Assembly: GCA_017694255.1 (NCBI GenBank)
Contig: JADINC010000023.1
Span: forward strand, 1 to 61,544
Length of the DNA stretch: 61,544 bases
Direction: 5' to 3'
Source: Candidatus Enterousia avistercoris
GTDB lineage: Bacteria; Pseudomonadota; Alphaproteobacteria; Rs-D84
A program made the position numbers and the translations under genes. The stretch's first letter is position 1. Every line of letters begins with the position of its first letter. Shown here piece by piece: positions 52,951 through 60,979 of the stretch. Below the pieces are notes generated by a model. It did no database searches. It saw only the letters and a program-made list of their open reading frames with translations, and was not told where the DNA came from.

Positions 52951-53026
52951 TGGTGGCCAGAAGTGGAATCGAACCACTGACACAGGGATTTTCAGTCCCT
53001 TGCTCTACCAACTGAGCTATCTGGCC
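52951..53026 (-). tRNA. tRNA-Phe (GAA), CCA encoded
   Basis: On the minus strand the cloverleaf starts GGCCAGATAGCTCAGTTGGT at 53026. The anticodon stem AGGGA/TCCCT encloses loop CTGAAAA (anticodon GAA). The T-arm is GTGGTTCGATTCCAC and the acceptor closes with CTGGCC plus ACCA. It lies between gatA and gatB on the opposite strand. Confidence 0.96.
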
Positions 53027-53079
53027 AACGTGAAACGAATAATAAAGTATCAAATGATAAAAAGCAAGGAAAAATAAAA

Positions 53080-54603
53080 ATGTTTACGATAAAGGGCAAA
53101 ACAACAGATTGGGAACTGGTTATCGGACTGGAAACGCATATAGAGGTTCTGTCCAACAGCAAACTGTTCAGTGGCGCGTCTGCGGACTATAACCCGACCA
53201 TATTCCCCAATACCCAGGTATCAATGGTTGACGTCGCCATGCCGGGTATGTTGCCGGTATTAAATGAATATTGTGTTGAACAGGCAATAAAAATGGGATT
53301 GGGACTGAACGCGGAAATATCCCGTCGCAGTAAATTTGCCCGTAAACAATATTTTTACCCCGACCTGCCCCAGGGATATCAAATTTCCCAACCAGCCGAA
53401 GAACCACCAATCGTTGGACGTGGCTGGGTTGAAATTATGGGTGATGATGGCAATCCAAAAAAGATTTTAATTGAACGCGCACATTTGGAACAAGACGCAG
53501 GAAAACTAAAACACGATGTGCACCCAACGAAATCATTTGCAGACTATAACAGAACTGGGGTCGCGTTGCTGGAAATCGTAACGTTTCTGGATACAAAAAA
53601 TCCAGAAAACAATTCATATATATCGTCCCCGGACGAAGCCGAACGCTATCTGCGCGAAATTCGTGAAATTGCGCGTGCCCTGGGCGTGTCCAAGGCAAAT
53701 ATGGAAGAAGGATCCATGCGTGCCGACGTTAATGTATCTGTGCGTCCCGTTGGCAGCAAAGAATTCCGCACTCGTACTGAAACAAAAAACATGGTGTCAT
53801 TTAAATTTATTAAATCCGCCATTGAATACGAGGCCCGCCGTCAAATCGAAATATACGAAAACGGTGGCACCGTGTCCCAGGACACAATGCGTTATTCCCA
53901 GGCTGATGGCACAACATCCGTCATGCGCAGCAAAGAAGACGCACTGGATTACCGTTATTTCCCGGACCCAGACCTGCTGCCACTGGAAATCAGCGCTGAA
54001 ACAATTGAACGAATTCGTGCCACCATGCCGGAACTGCCGGCGGCGACACGCGCGCGCTATGTGCATGATTTCGGGCTGTCTGAATATGATGCCGCGCGTT
54101 TAACTGAAACAACGGACATATCAAAATGGTTTGATGCTGCGGTTGGTAACAACCCAAAACGCGCGAAATCCATCGCGAATTGGATGATTTCTGAATTATT
54201 TGCGCACCCAGAAAATTGGGATACAAAAAACGCGCTGGATACATCTGAGCGCGGCACAGCGCGGATTATCACCCCATCTGATTTAGCTGAATTGGTCGAT
54301 ATGATTGCCGAAAACGCAATCAATGGAAAACAGGCCAAGGAAATATTTATCAAAATGCTGGACGGTGAAACTGGAACCCCACGCGAAATTGCCGAAAAAT
54401 TCGGTATGCAGCAAATTACGGATACCGCCGCAATCGAATCGGTTGTGGACGATATAATCGCCAAAAATGCGCCCCAGGTTGAACAATATAAATCTGGAAA
54501 AACAGGATTGCTCGGATTCTTTGTTGGTGCGGTTATGAAATCAACCGGTGGCCAGGCAAATCCAGCCGTGGTAAATGAAATCCTGCGTAAAAAATTAGGT
54601 TAA
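53080..54603 (+). CDS. gatB: Asp/Glu-tRNA amidotransferase subunit B
   Basis: 507 residues. Kinase-like fold that phosphorylates the mischarged acyl-tRNA: WELVIGLETHIEVLSNSKLFSG, RKQYFYPDLPQGYQISQ, ERAHLEQDAGKLKHD, VALLEIVTFLD (cradle domain), then 'DYRYFPDPDLLPLEI', helical domain and YqeY tail ending QANPAVVNEILRKKL. ATG at 53080. Separated from gatA by the tRNA-Phe, an arrangement I would call unusual but not broken; the order is gatC-gatA-tRNA-gatB. Confidence 0.96.
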   Translation: MFTIKGKTTDWELVIGLETHIEVLSNSKLFSGASADYNPTIFPNTQVSMVDVAMPGMLPVLNEYCVEQAIKMGLGLNAEISRRSKFARKQYFYPDLPQGYQISQPAEEPPIVGRGWVEIMGDDGNPKKILIERAHLEQDAGKLKHDVHPTKSFADYNRTGVALLEIVTFLDTKNPENNSYISSPDEAERYLREIREIARALGVSKANMEEGSMRADVNVSVRPVGSKEFRTRTETKNMVSFKFIKSAIEYEARRQIEIYENGGTVSQDTMRYSQADGTTSVMRSKEDALDYRYFPDPDLLPLEISAETIERIRATMPELPAATRARYVHDFGLSEYDAARLTETTDISKWFDAAVGNNPKRAKSIANWMISELFAHPENWDTKNALDTSERGTARIITPSDLAELVDMIAENAINGKQAKEIFIKMLDGETGTPREIAEKFGMQQITDTAAIESVVDDIIAKNAPQVEQYKSGKTGLLGFFVGAVMKSTGGQANPAVVNEILRKKLG

Positions 54604-54611
54604 ATCAAAAA

Positions 54612-55913
54612 ATGAAAAAATTTTTCATTCATACATTTGGCTGTCAAATGAATGTCTATGACGGGCAACGTATTGCGTCCATGCTGCGTGGCCGTGGATA
54701 CACCCAAACAGACAATTACACCGATGCAGATATCATTATATTAAACACATGCGCTGTCCGTGCCAAGGCAACAGATAAAGTATTCAGCGCACTGGGGCGC
54801 ATTCGCACAGAAAAAAAACCAGATGCACTGATGGGCATTGTCGGATGCGTGGCACGCGAATCGGGCGCAGATGCATTTCGCCGCGTACCAGAATTAAATT
54901 TCGTGCTGGGGCCACAAAGTTATCATAAATTACCGGAAATTTTGGAAAATCCAGATTCACGTCTGTTTAACATCGACCTGGGCGGATTGGAAAAATTCGA
55001 TGAAATGCCACAAATGGATGCATCCCCCGCGGTTGCATATATCCCAATCCAAGAAGGTTGCAATCATTGCTGTACATACTGTATTGTGCCGTACACACGC
55101 GGTCGCGAAATATCGCGCCCATTTGACGATGTCATGCGCGATACCATCCACGCCGCCAACACTGGGGCAATTGAAATATGCTTCTTGGGTCAAAATGTAA
55201 ATGGATATAAATACACGGACGAAAACGGCAAAATATACCGCTTGTCGGACTTAATTCGTGCCACCGCCAAACTGGACGCTATCAAAAGAATCCGTTTCAC
55301 ATCCAGCTATCCAACTGAAATGACAGATGACCTGATTGACATGTTCCGAACCGAAGCAAAATTGCTGCCTTTTTTAAACATGCCTATACAAAGCGGGTCG
55401 CCCAATGTATTGACAAAGATGAACCGTCCATACACACTGGATCTATATATAGATATAGTTGACAAATTAAAGTCTGCCCGAGACGATGTTCAGATATCCA
55501 GTGATTTTATTGTTGGGTTCCCTGGCGAAACCGATTCGGATTTTGAACAAACATTGGAAATCGCACGGCGCATAAAATATATCAATTCGTTTTCATTTAA
55601 ATATTCGCCCCGCCCGCACACGGCAGCGGCACTGATGCCGAACCAGATTCCTGAAAAAATCAAATCGGCGCGTCTGTACGAACTGGACGCATTGTTAAAT
55701 GAAATACAACGCGAATTTAATGAATCATGCATTGGACGTGAACTGGAATGCCTGTGCGATGGTACCGACAAAACGGGCAAATACACAATTTATCGCACAC
55801 CATATATGCAAACCTGCATTGTGCATATTCCCACAGATACCGCACCACAAATCGCAAAAATAAAAATCACTGCCGCGAACAAGGCGTCATTACGTGGCAC
55901 AGTGGTCAAATAA
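54612..55913 (+). CDS. miaB: tRNA-2-methylthio-N6-dimethylallyladenosine synthase MiaB
   Basis: 433 residues, radical-SAM methylthiotransferase. N-terminal UPF0004 domain with three cysteines (TFGCQMN, LNTCAVR, VGCVARE), radical-SAM triplet in GCNHCCTYCIVPYTRG, HTIHAANTGAIEICFLGQNVNGY, C-terminal TRAM domain with CIVHIPTDTAP. It thiomethylates i6A37 of tRNAs reading UNN codons, such as the tRNA-Phe encoded at 52951. It is 8 nt from gatB. Confidence 0.95.
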   Translation: MKKFFIHTFGCQMNVYDGQRIASMLRGRGYTQTDNYTDADIIILNTCAVRAKATDKVFSALGRIRTEKKPDALMGIVGCVARESGADAFRRVPELNFVLGPQSYHKLPEILENPDSRLFNIDLGGLEKFDEMPQMDASPAVAYIPIQEGCNHCCTYCIVPYTRGREISRPFDDVMRDTIHAANTGAIEICFLGQNVNGYKYTDENGKIYRLSDLIRATAKLDAIKRIRFTSSYPTEMTDDLIDMFRTEAKLLPFLNMPIQSGSPNVLTKMNRPYTLDLYIDIVDKLKSARDDVQISSDFIVGFPGETDSDFEQTLEIARRIKYINSFSFKYSPRPHTAAALMPNQIPEKIKSARLYELDALLNEIQREFNESCIGRELECLCDGTDKTGKYTIYRTPYMQTCIVHIPTDTAPQIAKIKITAANKASLRGTVVK

Positions 55914-55914
55914 A

Positions 55915-57507
55915 CTAAAACACAAAATTCGCACCGATTGATATTTTATACGCCAGCCCCAGATCATCATCGTAAACAACACCAACACCCACATCGCCAC
56001 CGGCACTATCGGCATCAGAATAAATTCTGATTACACCCATTGCGTCAAATGTCCCGCGCGTATCACCTGCAACACGAACGCCATACCCATATTTAAGATC
56101 CGCGGTACCAACATCAATTTCAAAATCCGCCCCGATTCCGGTAAACAAATCTAAATCCGTATCCGATTCCAGATTAATATAGTCAATTCCAAAACGTGCA
56201 AACGGCAATAAATTTAGTTTACCATATGAAAATTTCACCCCAATATCCGAAACACCGTATCCAGAAAATCCATACGGATTATCTATAATTTCATCATCAA
56301 CCAAAACCATATCAATATCAAAATCTGTAATTGAAACCCCGACCCCAGCACGCGCGAACACAATATCACCCTCATAACGTATACGAGCATTTCCGCCATA
56401 CAGAACGCCACCGTAATCATTTATATCATCCACATAGTCAAATTCTGCAACATGTGCCGACAATGCCATATTCAAATTTTCTGAAACATCAAACGCGCCG
56501 CCAAAATTTATTCCCCACATTTTCATTTCATCAGTCGCGACAAACAACGGTTCAGCCACAAATCCATGCAGATTTTCAAACGCCAAATCATCCATTTCAA
56601 ATCTATTAAAAACACGCACTGGCCGCATTAACAATCCAGGGTTCATACGCACGGCCCCAGCCATAATATCCCGCATTTCTGAAATTGATTCCGCCCCATC
56701 CAATGCCACGACCAGTTTATCCCCCGGATTCTTTGAACGCAGCGCATTTAAAAATTTGCCAGTCTTGTCATTATCAAATATTTTCAAGAAATCCGTTTCA
56801 CGAATAATGTCTGCATACACATTACCGCCAACTATCTTGGTCTGTACGGCATACAGCGGATTCATATTATCTATATCCAGAAAGACTTTACCTGTACCAT
56901 ATGTATTTTCTAACAACGGCCGTCCCGATAAACCCGCGACCGAATCGGCATGAACGACAATTGTTCCAACCAATTTTATCCCTGGTGCCCCAGCACTTTT
57001 AAAATCACGCATTGTGCTATTATCCATATACAATCTGGAATTATTTAATTCTATATTGTCTGCCCCTGTGGCAACGGCCAACAACCCATTTAAAGAAATT
57101 GTATTTTCACCACCAACCACAACATCGAACCCCGATTCCAACCCCAGCGAATTAAGATCATCATTTGATTTAACAACCTGGATCACATGAACACCGTCCC
57201 CCAATGAAAAACTGGAATTCATTTCACCAGAATTTTGAATATACAATTGCACATTATTATGAATATCGAAATTTGTTTCCAGATATCCATTATTTACAAC
57301 ATCAACCCGAACCATGCCATCTGCGACCGTCATGTTTTCAATATCTATACGCACATTATCTTTTATTTCTATATTTTCTGTAATCTCGTACCGCGGACCC
57401 GCTAAATCAGAATAAAACACATACGCATTTGCATTATCAATGCACCCCAACCCACAACAAAGCACACAAATAAAAATATTGTTTAATATACGCATGCATT
57501 TCAGCAT
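55915..57507 (-). CDS. Autotransporter-like outer-membrane protein
   Basis: 530 residues. Signal sequence (about to residue 28), a short passenger of beta-helical texture (ITENIEIKDNVRIDIENMTVADGMVRVDVVNN), a linker segment, then a C-terminal barrel (about 330-530; NARIRYEGDIVFARAGVGVSI, FSGYGVSDIGVKFSYGKLNLLPFARFGIDYI, GLAYKISIGANFVF) ending in Phe, typical of Omp85-recognised barrels. The passenger lacks a known adhesin or enzyme domain. It is an outer-membrane protein in any case. The start may be 57507 or 57495; no clear ribosome-binding site. Confidence 0.78.
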   Translation of the reverse strand: MLKCMRILNNIFICVLCCGLGCIDNANAYVFYSDLAGPRYEITENIEIKDNVRIDIENMTVADGMVRVDVVNNGYLETNFDIHNNVQLYIQNSGEMNSSFSLGDGVHVIQVVKSNDDLNSLGLESGFDVVVGGENTISLNGLLAVATGADNIELNNSRLYMDNSTMRDFKSAGAPGIKLVGTIVVHADSVAGLSGRPLLENTYGTGKVFLDIDNMNPLYAVQTKIVGGNVYADIIRETDFLKIFDNDKTGKFLNALRSKNPGDKLVVALDGAESISEMRDIMAGAVRMNPGLLMRPVRVFNRFEMDDLAFENLHGFVAEPLFVATDEMKMWGINFGGAFDVSENLNMALSAHVAEFDYVDDINDYGGVLYGGNARIRYEGDIVFARAGVGVSITDFDIDMVLVDDEIIDNPYGFSGYGVSDIGVKFSYGKLNLLPFARFGIDYINLESDTDLDLFTGIGADFEIDVGTADLKYGYGVRVAGDTRGTFDAMGVIRIYSDADSAGGDVGVGVVYDDDLGLAYKISIGANFVF

Positions 57508-57542
57508 AGCACATAAGATTTTTTTCTTAAAGAAAAAACATA

Positions 57543-57572
57543 AAAAAATACCCAGATAACCTGGGTATTTTA
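57543..57572 (-). terminator. Terminator of the SodC-like gene
   Basis: AAATACCCAG-gttat-CTGGGTATTT followed by TTTTTA on the minus strand. Confidence 0.85.
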
Positions 57573-57585
57573 TTTCAGCATAAAA

Positions 57586-58131
57586 TTATAATCCCATGCC
57601 CTTTTTCAGTGTTCCCCAACCGGCCTTGTATCCGCCATCGCGTTCCAAGTATATTTTCGCATTATTTAGCTGTTCTGCGGTCAGTCCACGAATGATGAAC
57701 GATTCTTTTAACCGGCCACCCGCCTGTGCAGAACTTAACTGTGGCAAATTCACAGACATCGGTTCTTTATCACAGCACATGCTGTTATTATTACAGCTGC
57801 TGCATTGATGTATACGTACTGTATACGTCTTGCCCGGACGCAGATCTTTCAAATCAACTTCCATCTTTAATCCCGCATCTGTTTCAAAGAATTTAATTTC
57901 ACCCATTCTGGATTCGCCACCATGGCTGCTGTGCGTATACATTCTGGCGTGAACGCGGCTAACATCAGAATCTTCATATGTCTGATAGAACACAACTGTT
58001 TCTGTTGGCTGTGGTTGCGGTTTTGGCTTTGGTTTGGCATTTTTCTGGCCACACCCTGTACAGCCCGACAACAGTACCACTGCCCCCAGTACTGACGATA
58101 ATACTAACATTTTTTTGATTAAGTTTTTCAT
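57586..58131 (-). CDS. SodC-like lipoprotein lacking canonical ligands
   Basis: 181 residues: lipobox LLSGC (Cys24), Lys/Pro linker (KPKPKPQPQP), then a domain that resembles Cu/Zn superoxide dismutase in 'MGEIKFFETDAGLKMEVDLKDLRPG' (partly quoted) but with 'KTYTVRIHQCSSC' instead of the metal-binding 'HGFHIHExxxC'. Only one of the three expected His remains. A cluster CSSCNNNSMCC provides five cysteines. The C-terminal 'GGARxACG' metal/disulphide segment of SodC is not seen; 'YLERDGGYKAGWGTL' is in its place. It could bind copper by cysteine or be a structural descendant. Its own terminator follows. Confidence is in the family resemblance, not in activity. Confidence 0.65.
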   Translation of the reverse strand: MKNLIKKMLVLSSVLGAVVLLSGCTGCGQKNAKPKPKPQPQPTETVVFYQTYEDSDVSRVHARMYTHSSHGGESRMGEIKFFETDAGLKMEVDLKDLRPGKTYTVRIHQCSSCNNNSMCCDKEPMSVNLPQLSSAQAGGRLKESFIIRGLTAEQLNNAKIYLERDGGYKAGWGTLKKGMGL

Positions 58132-58211
58132 TCAGGTCTCCTTTTTTTACCTTGTGGTTACGTAAAACATTATATTATATATTTTTACAATTTTCGCTAG
58201 GTTTGAATCCC

Positions 58212-58243
58212 TAAAAAACACCGGATTTCATGCACATAGCGCG
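58212..58243 (-). repeat. 3'-end repeat motif, copy D
   Basis: Reading on the minus strand: TCGCGCTATGTGCATGAAATC then CGGTGTTTTTTAG, 5 nt after the oleate hydratase stop. Identical to copy E over GCGCTATGTGCATGAA. Confidence 0.65.
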
Positions 58244-58248
58244 ATTTT

Positions 58249-59874
58249 TCAACTGTGTAATTTTAAAAATGCCTTTAACATTGTTCGTGGCGAATATTGA
58301 TGCTTGCTGACTGGGGTTAAATCTTTATCCACCCCCATCAAATAATAGACAGCACGTTGTGCGGCCCGCACAGAATATTCCATTGTAAACACAACATCAT
58401 CTGGCACTTCGGCAAACTGACTGACAAACGCAAAATTTTCATACCCATTTGGAATAACATTTGGTCTATCGCCTGGGCGGCGCGGTTGAAACTGGGATGT
58501 AATATACGGCATTATAGACGTTCTGCAAATCACGCCACGCATCATATCTGATTGGTTTTGTCGCGGTATTTGCAAATGCCCCATCAATTCAGTCATAATT
58601 TCACGCCCAGTACATTTATACATTGGCTTTTTCACATAATCGCCGTCCACAAACATATTCAGCGAATACCCCCAAAAAATCTGTGTATCCATTGGCTGTT
58701 TTTTAAAGTGTGGCTGGCGTGCAACAACAATAGACAGACGCCATGCAGAATCTTTAAACGTCATCAACGCCCCACCACCTGGATAATTGTGGCTGAAACG
58801 TTGAATATAATCCAACAACCTGGGGTTTTTATTTATCGTTGTGGTAAAAGACATCCACATACTTTCATCGACCCGGCCACAAAACACGTCTGGATCGCCA
58901 AATTCTGGCCGGCCATCTGCAATTTTTCGCCACAATTCAAACGATGGTGCGGTATCATCTTTGATATACCGCGCCACAGTATCTGTACCGGCTTCGTTTG
59001 AATTGTCTGTCATACACCCATTTGTAAACAAAACAATATCTGCTGGTGCGACTGCAACAGAACGCTTTTTTCCATCACGCATATATACAATTTTATCTGC
59101 GACAGACGTACCATCACGAACCTGTGAAAAGTTTATATCAACAACGCGCGCCCCCAAAAGAATTTTTACACCATGCGCGCGCAGCCACGCAACGATTGGC
59201 TTTACAATTGAATCGTGTTGATTATATGCTGTACGTGCAACCCCGGCCAACGTATGTATACGCGGGAATTCATGCATAAACCTGATCATATACCTGCGCA
59301 GTTCCGCAGCACTAGACCATGGCTGGAACGCAAACGTAGTCTGCCACATTAACCAAAAATTAGTTTTAAAGAAATGCTTGCCAAACACCTGGTCTATCCG
59401 TTTTGCCCCCAAAGACTTTTCTGTTTCCATCAACACTAATTTTTCCATATCCATTCTGTCTTCGGCCGAAAAGCCCATTTTTCTAACATCCACACGACGC
59501 CCATTTTTATCAACCAGTCGCGCATTAGAATACGTTTTAAATTCTTCGTTATAATTCAAGAATTCATCTTCTAAACTAAACTTGTCAAATTCCAAAGACG
59601 GGATTTCCGTCATTATATCCTGCAAACATTCATACGTTGGTATATTCAGCATTCGCCCGCCCCGAATCATAAATCCCGAACTGGCGTTTCCTGCACCATC
59701 CAAACTGCCCCCATCTGAATCCAACGCTTCCATGATTTGAATATTTTTGCCTGGGACTTTTGCATCACGTATTAAATAAACCGCCGCCGCCAATGATCCA
59801 ATCCCCGAACCAATCATATAAACATTTGTATCTGTGGCCCGCCGTTTAATTTTGCTTTTTCCAATTTTCGTCAT
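58249..59874 (-). CDS. ohyA: Oleate hydratase (FAD-dependent fatty acid hydratase)
   Basis: 541 residues, within the family range. FAD-binding N-terminus MIGSGIGSLAAAVYLIRDAK (GxGxxG), the family block 'EALDSDGGSLDGAGN', 'GFMIRGGRMLNIPTYECLQDIMTEIPS' (in part), 'NYNEEFKTYSNARLVDKNG' and the C-terminal 'NGYENFAFVSQFAEVPDDVVFTMEYSVRAAQRAVYYLMGVDK' (in part). It adds water to the cis-9 double bond of oleic or linoleic acid. Such enzymes occur in gut bacteria, where they detoxify host or dietary fatty acids. It is a single gene, with repeat motifs D and E on either side at other genes' 3' ends. Confidence 0.93.
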   Translation of the reverse strand: MTKIGKSKIKRRATDTNVYMIGSGIGSLAAAVYLIRDAKVPGKNIQIMEALDSDGGSLDGAGNASSGFMIRGGRMLNIPTYECLQDIMTEIPSLEFDKFSLEDEFLNYNEEFKTYSNARLVDKNGRRVDVRKMGFSAEDRMDMEKLVLMETEKSLGAKRIDQVFGKHFFKTNFWLMWQTTFAFQPWSSAAELRRYMIRFMHEFPRIHTLAGVARTAYNQHDSIVKPIVAWLRAHGVKILLGARVVDINFSQVRDGTSVADKIVYMRDGKKRSVAVAPADIVLFTNGCMTDNSNEAGTDTVARYIKDDTAPSFELWRKIADGRPEFGDPDVFCGRVDESMWMSFTTTINKNPRLLDYIQRFSHNYPGGGALMTFKDSAWRLSIVVARQPHFKKQPMDTQIFWGYSLNMFVDGDYVKKPMYKCTGREIMTELMGHLQIPRQNQSDMMRGVICRTSIMPYITSQFQPRRPGDRPNVIPNGYENFAFVSQFAEVPDDVVFTMEYSVRAAQRAVYYLMGVDKDLTPVSKHQYSPRTMLKAFLKLHS

Positions 59875-59944
59875 AGTTTCCCCCCTTGTTTTTACGAATA
59901 AAATAATACCAATTTATACGCATAAATTGCATAGGACGAAAAAC

Positions 59945-59976
59945 TTAAAAAATCCCGGAATTCATGCACATAGCGC
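59945..59976 (-). repeat. 3'-end repeat motif, copy E
   Basis: Minus strand: GCGCTATGTGCATGAATTCC then GGGATTTTTTAAG, about 50 nt after the stop of the outer-membrane gene at 60029, past its terminator. Consensus from C, D and E: GCGCTATGTGCATGAA-w-TCCGGGATTTTTT. Confidence 0.65.
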
Positions 59977-59983
59977 AAAAAAA

Positions 59984-60010
59984 TATCGCCACCCAAAACG
60001 GTGGCGACAT
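59984..60010 (-). terminator. Terminator of the outer-membrane protein gene
   Basis: TCGCCACC-gttttg-GGTGGCGA hairpin followed by TATTTTTTT on the minus strand. Confidence 0.82.
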
Positions 60011-60028
60011 TTGACGCAATCGGTGTAA

Positions 60029-60640
60029 TCAGAACATAAATCTGATACCAATATCCCCGCCAAAGTTATGCAGGCCGGATTGAATATCAACATAGTTATA
60101 ACGTGCCGCAATATCAACTGCGAAACGTTCCATATCAAATGTCACACCCAATGTCCCCATTGCCGAGAACCGAGTTTTACTTTCGCTGTGATCACCCAAT
60201 ACTGGCACTTCGCGTTTAACATCTGCAAAGGCGACACCAGCGCCCAGTCCAACGAATGGACGAACTACGTGATAACCGCCGAATTCCCAATATGTATTCC
60301 ACAACAAAGTCTGCAATTTCGTATCAACCTTGACATCACCACCGGCGACACCAAAATCTGCGCTATCTTTGGCCTTGCTGTATATAGACCATTCGATTTC
60401 ACTGCGCACTGTATCACAAACCTCTAACCCCAGCGCGGCCCGTCCTTGGAACACCATATCGGATATAGATTCTTTGTGGTCATTGTAATTATAATTCAGA
60501 TTGGTATAGCTGGCACCGCCACGCAAACCGATATATGGATCCAATCCGAATAATTGCCAGCTGCTGCCGCTGCCGTAATTTCCTGCAAATGCCGGCCCAG
60601 CAATCAGCACCGCCAGTGTTGATATAGCTATTTTTTTCAT
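60029..60640 (-). CDS. OmpA-type outer-membrane beta-barrel protein
   Basis: 203 residues with a signal peptide (cleavage after AFA, about residue 19), strands such as PYIGLRGGASYTNLNYNY, GRAALGLEVCDTVRSEIEW, VVRPFVGLGAGVAFADV and AVDIAARYNYVDIQSG, ending IGIRFMF. The size fits an eight-strand barrel (Opa/OmpA-like). It resembles the barrel at 14015 in architecture. ATG after AAGGAGAGAA. Confidence 0.85.
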   Translation of the reverse strand: MKKIAISTLAVLIAGPAFAGNYGSGSSWQLFGLDPYIGLRGGASYTNLNYNYNDHKESISDMVFQGRAALGLEVCDTVRSEIEWSIYSKAKDSADFGVAGGDVKVDTKLQTLLWNTYWEFGGYHVVRPFVGLGAGVAFADVKREVPVLGDHSESKTRFSAMGTLGVTFDMERFAVDIAARYNYVDIQSGLHNFGGDIGIRFMF

Positions 60641-60771
60641 TTTCTCTCCTTTTTTTGTTATACTAAAACTTTCATGTCAACAATGTTATTCTATCAAAGC
60701 AAATGCAAAGTTTACATAGGTATGGATACCTGTTGAAAAAACCGTTTAATTTAACTGGCGGCATAAAAATC

Positions 60772-60799
60772 TTGCATTTATACAAAAAGGTTATATAAT
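60772..60799 (+). promoter_or_regulatory. Promoter of tRNA-Lys
   Basis: TTGCAT (60772-60777) and TATAAT (60794-60799), spacer 16, with the GGACC-rich start of the transcript downstream. Confidence 0.7.
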
Positions 60800-60819
60800 C
60801 AGGTCCGTTTAACGGACCC

Positions 60820-60895
60820 GGGTGCGTAGCTCAGTTGGTAGAGCAACTGACTCTTAATCAGTGGGTCCAGGGTTCGAGTCCCTGCGCGCCCACCA
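60820..60895 (+). tRNA. tRNA-Lys (CUU), CCA encoded
   Basis: GGGTGCGTAGCTCAGTTGG start, anticodon stem ACTGA/TCAGT with loop CTCTTAA (anticodon CTT), T-arm AGGGTTCGAGTCCCT, acceptor closing CGCGCCC-ACCA. Confidence 0.95.
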
Positions 60896-60897
60896 TA

Positions 60898-60925
60898 GAT
60901 AAACCGCATTTGCGGTTTTTTTTTA
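60898..60925 (+). terminator. Terminator of tRNA-Lys
   Basis: AAACCGCA-tt-TGCGGTTTTTTTTT. Confidence 0.88.
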
Positions 60926-60979
60926 TAGCGCAGGGACGAGAACCCCAGGGCACAAAATTTAACAAAACACGAAATTTAA

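Noticed and set aside
53026..53080. Broken gat operon
   Set aside because: tRNA-Phe on the opposite strand merely separates gatA and gatB; both genes are intact.
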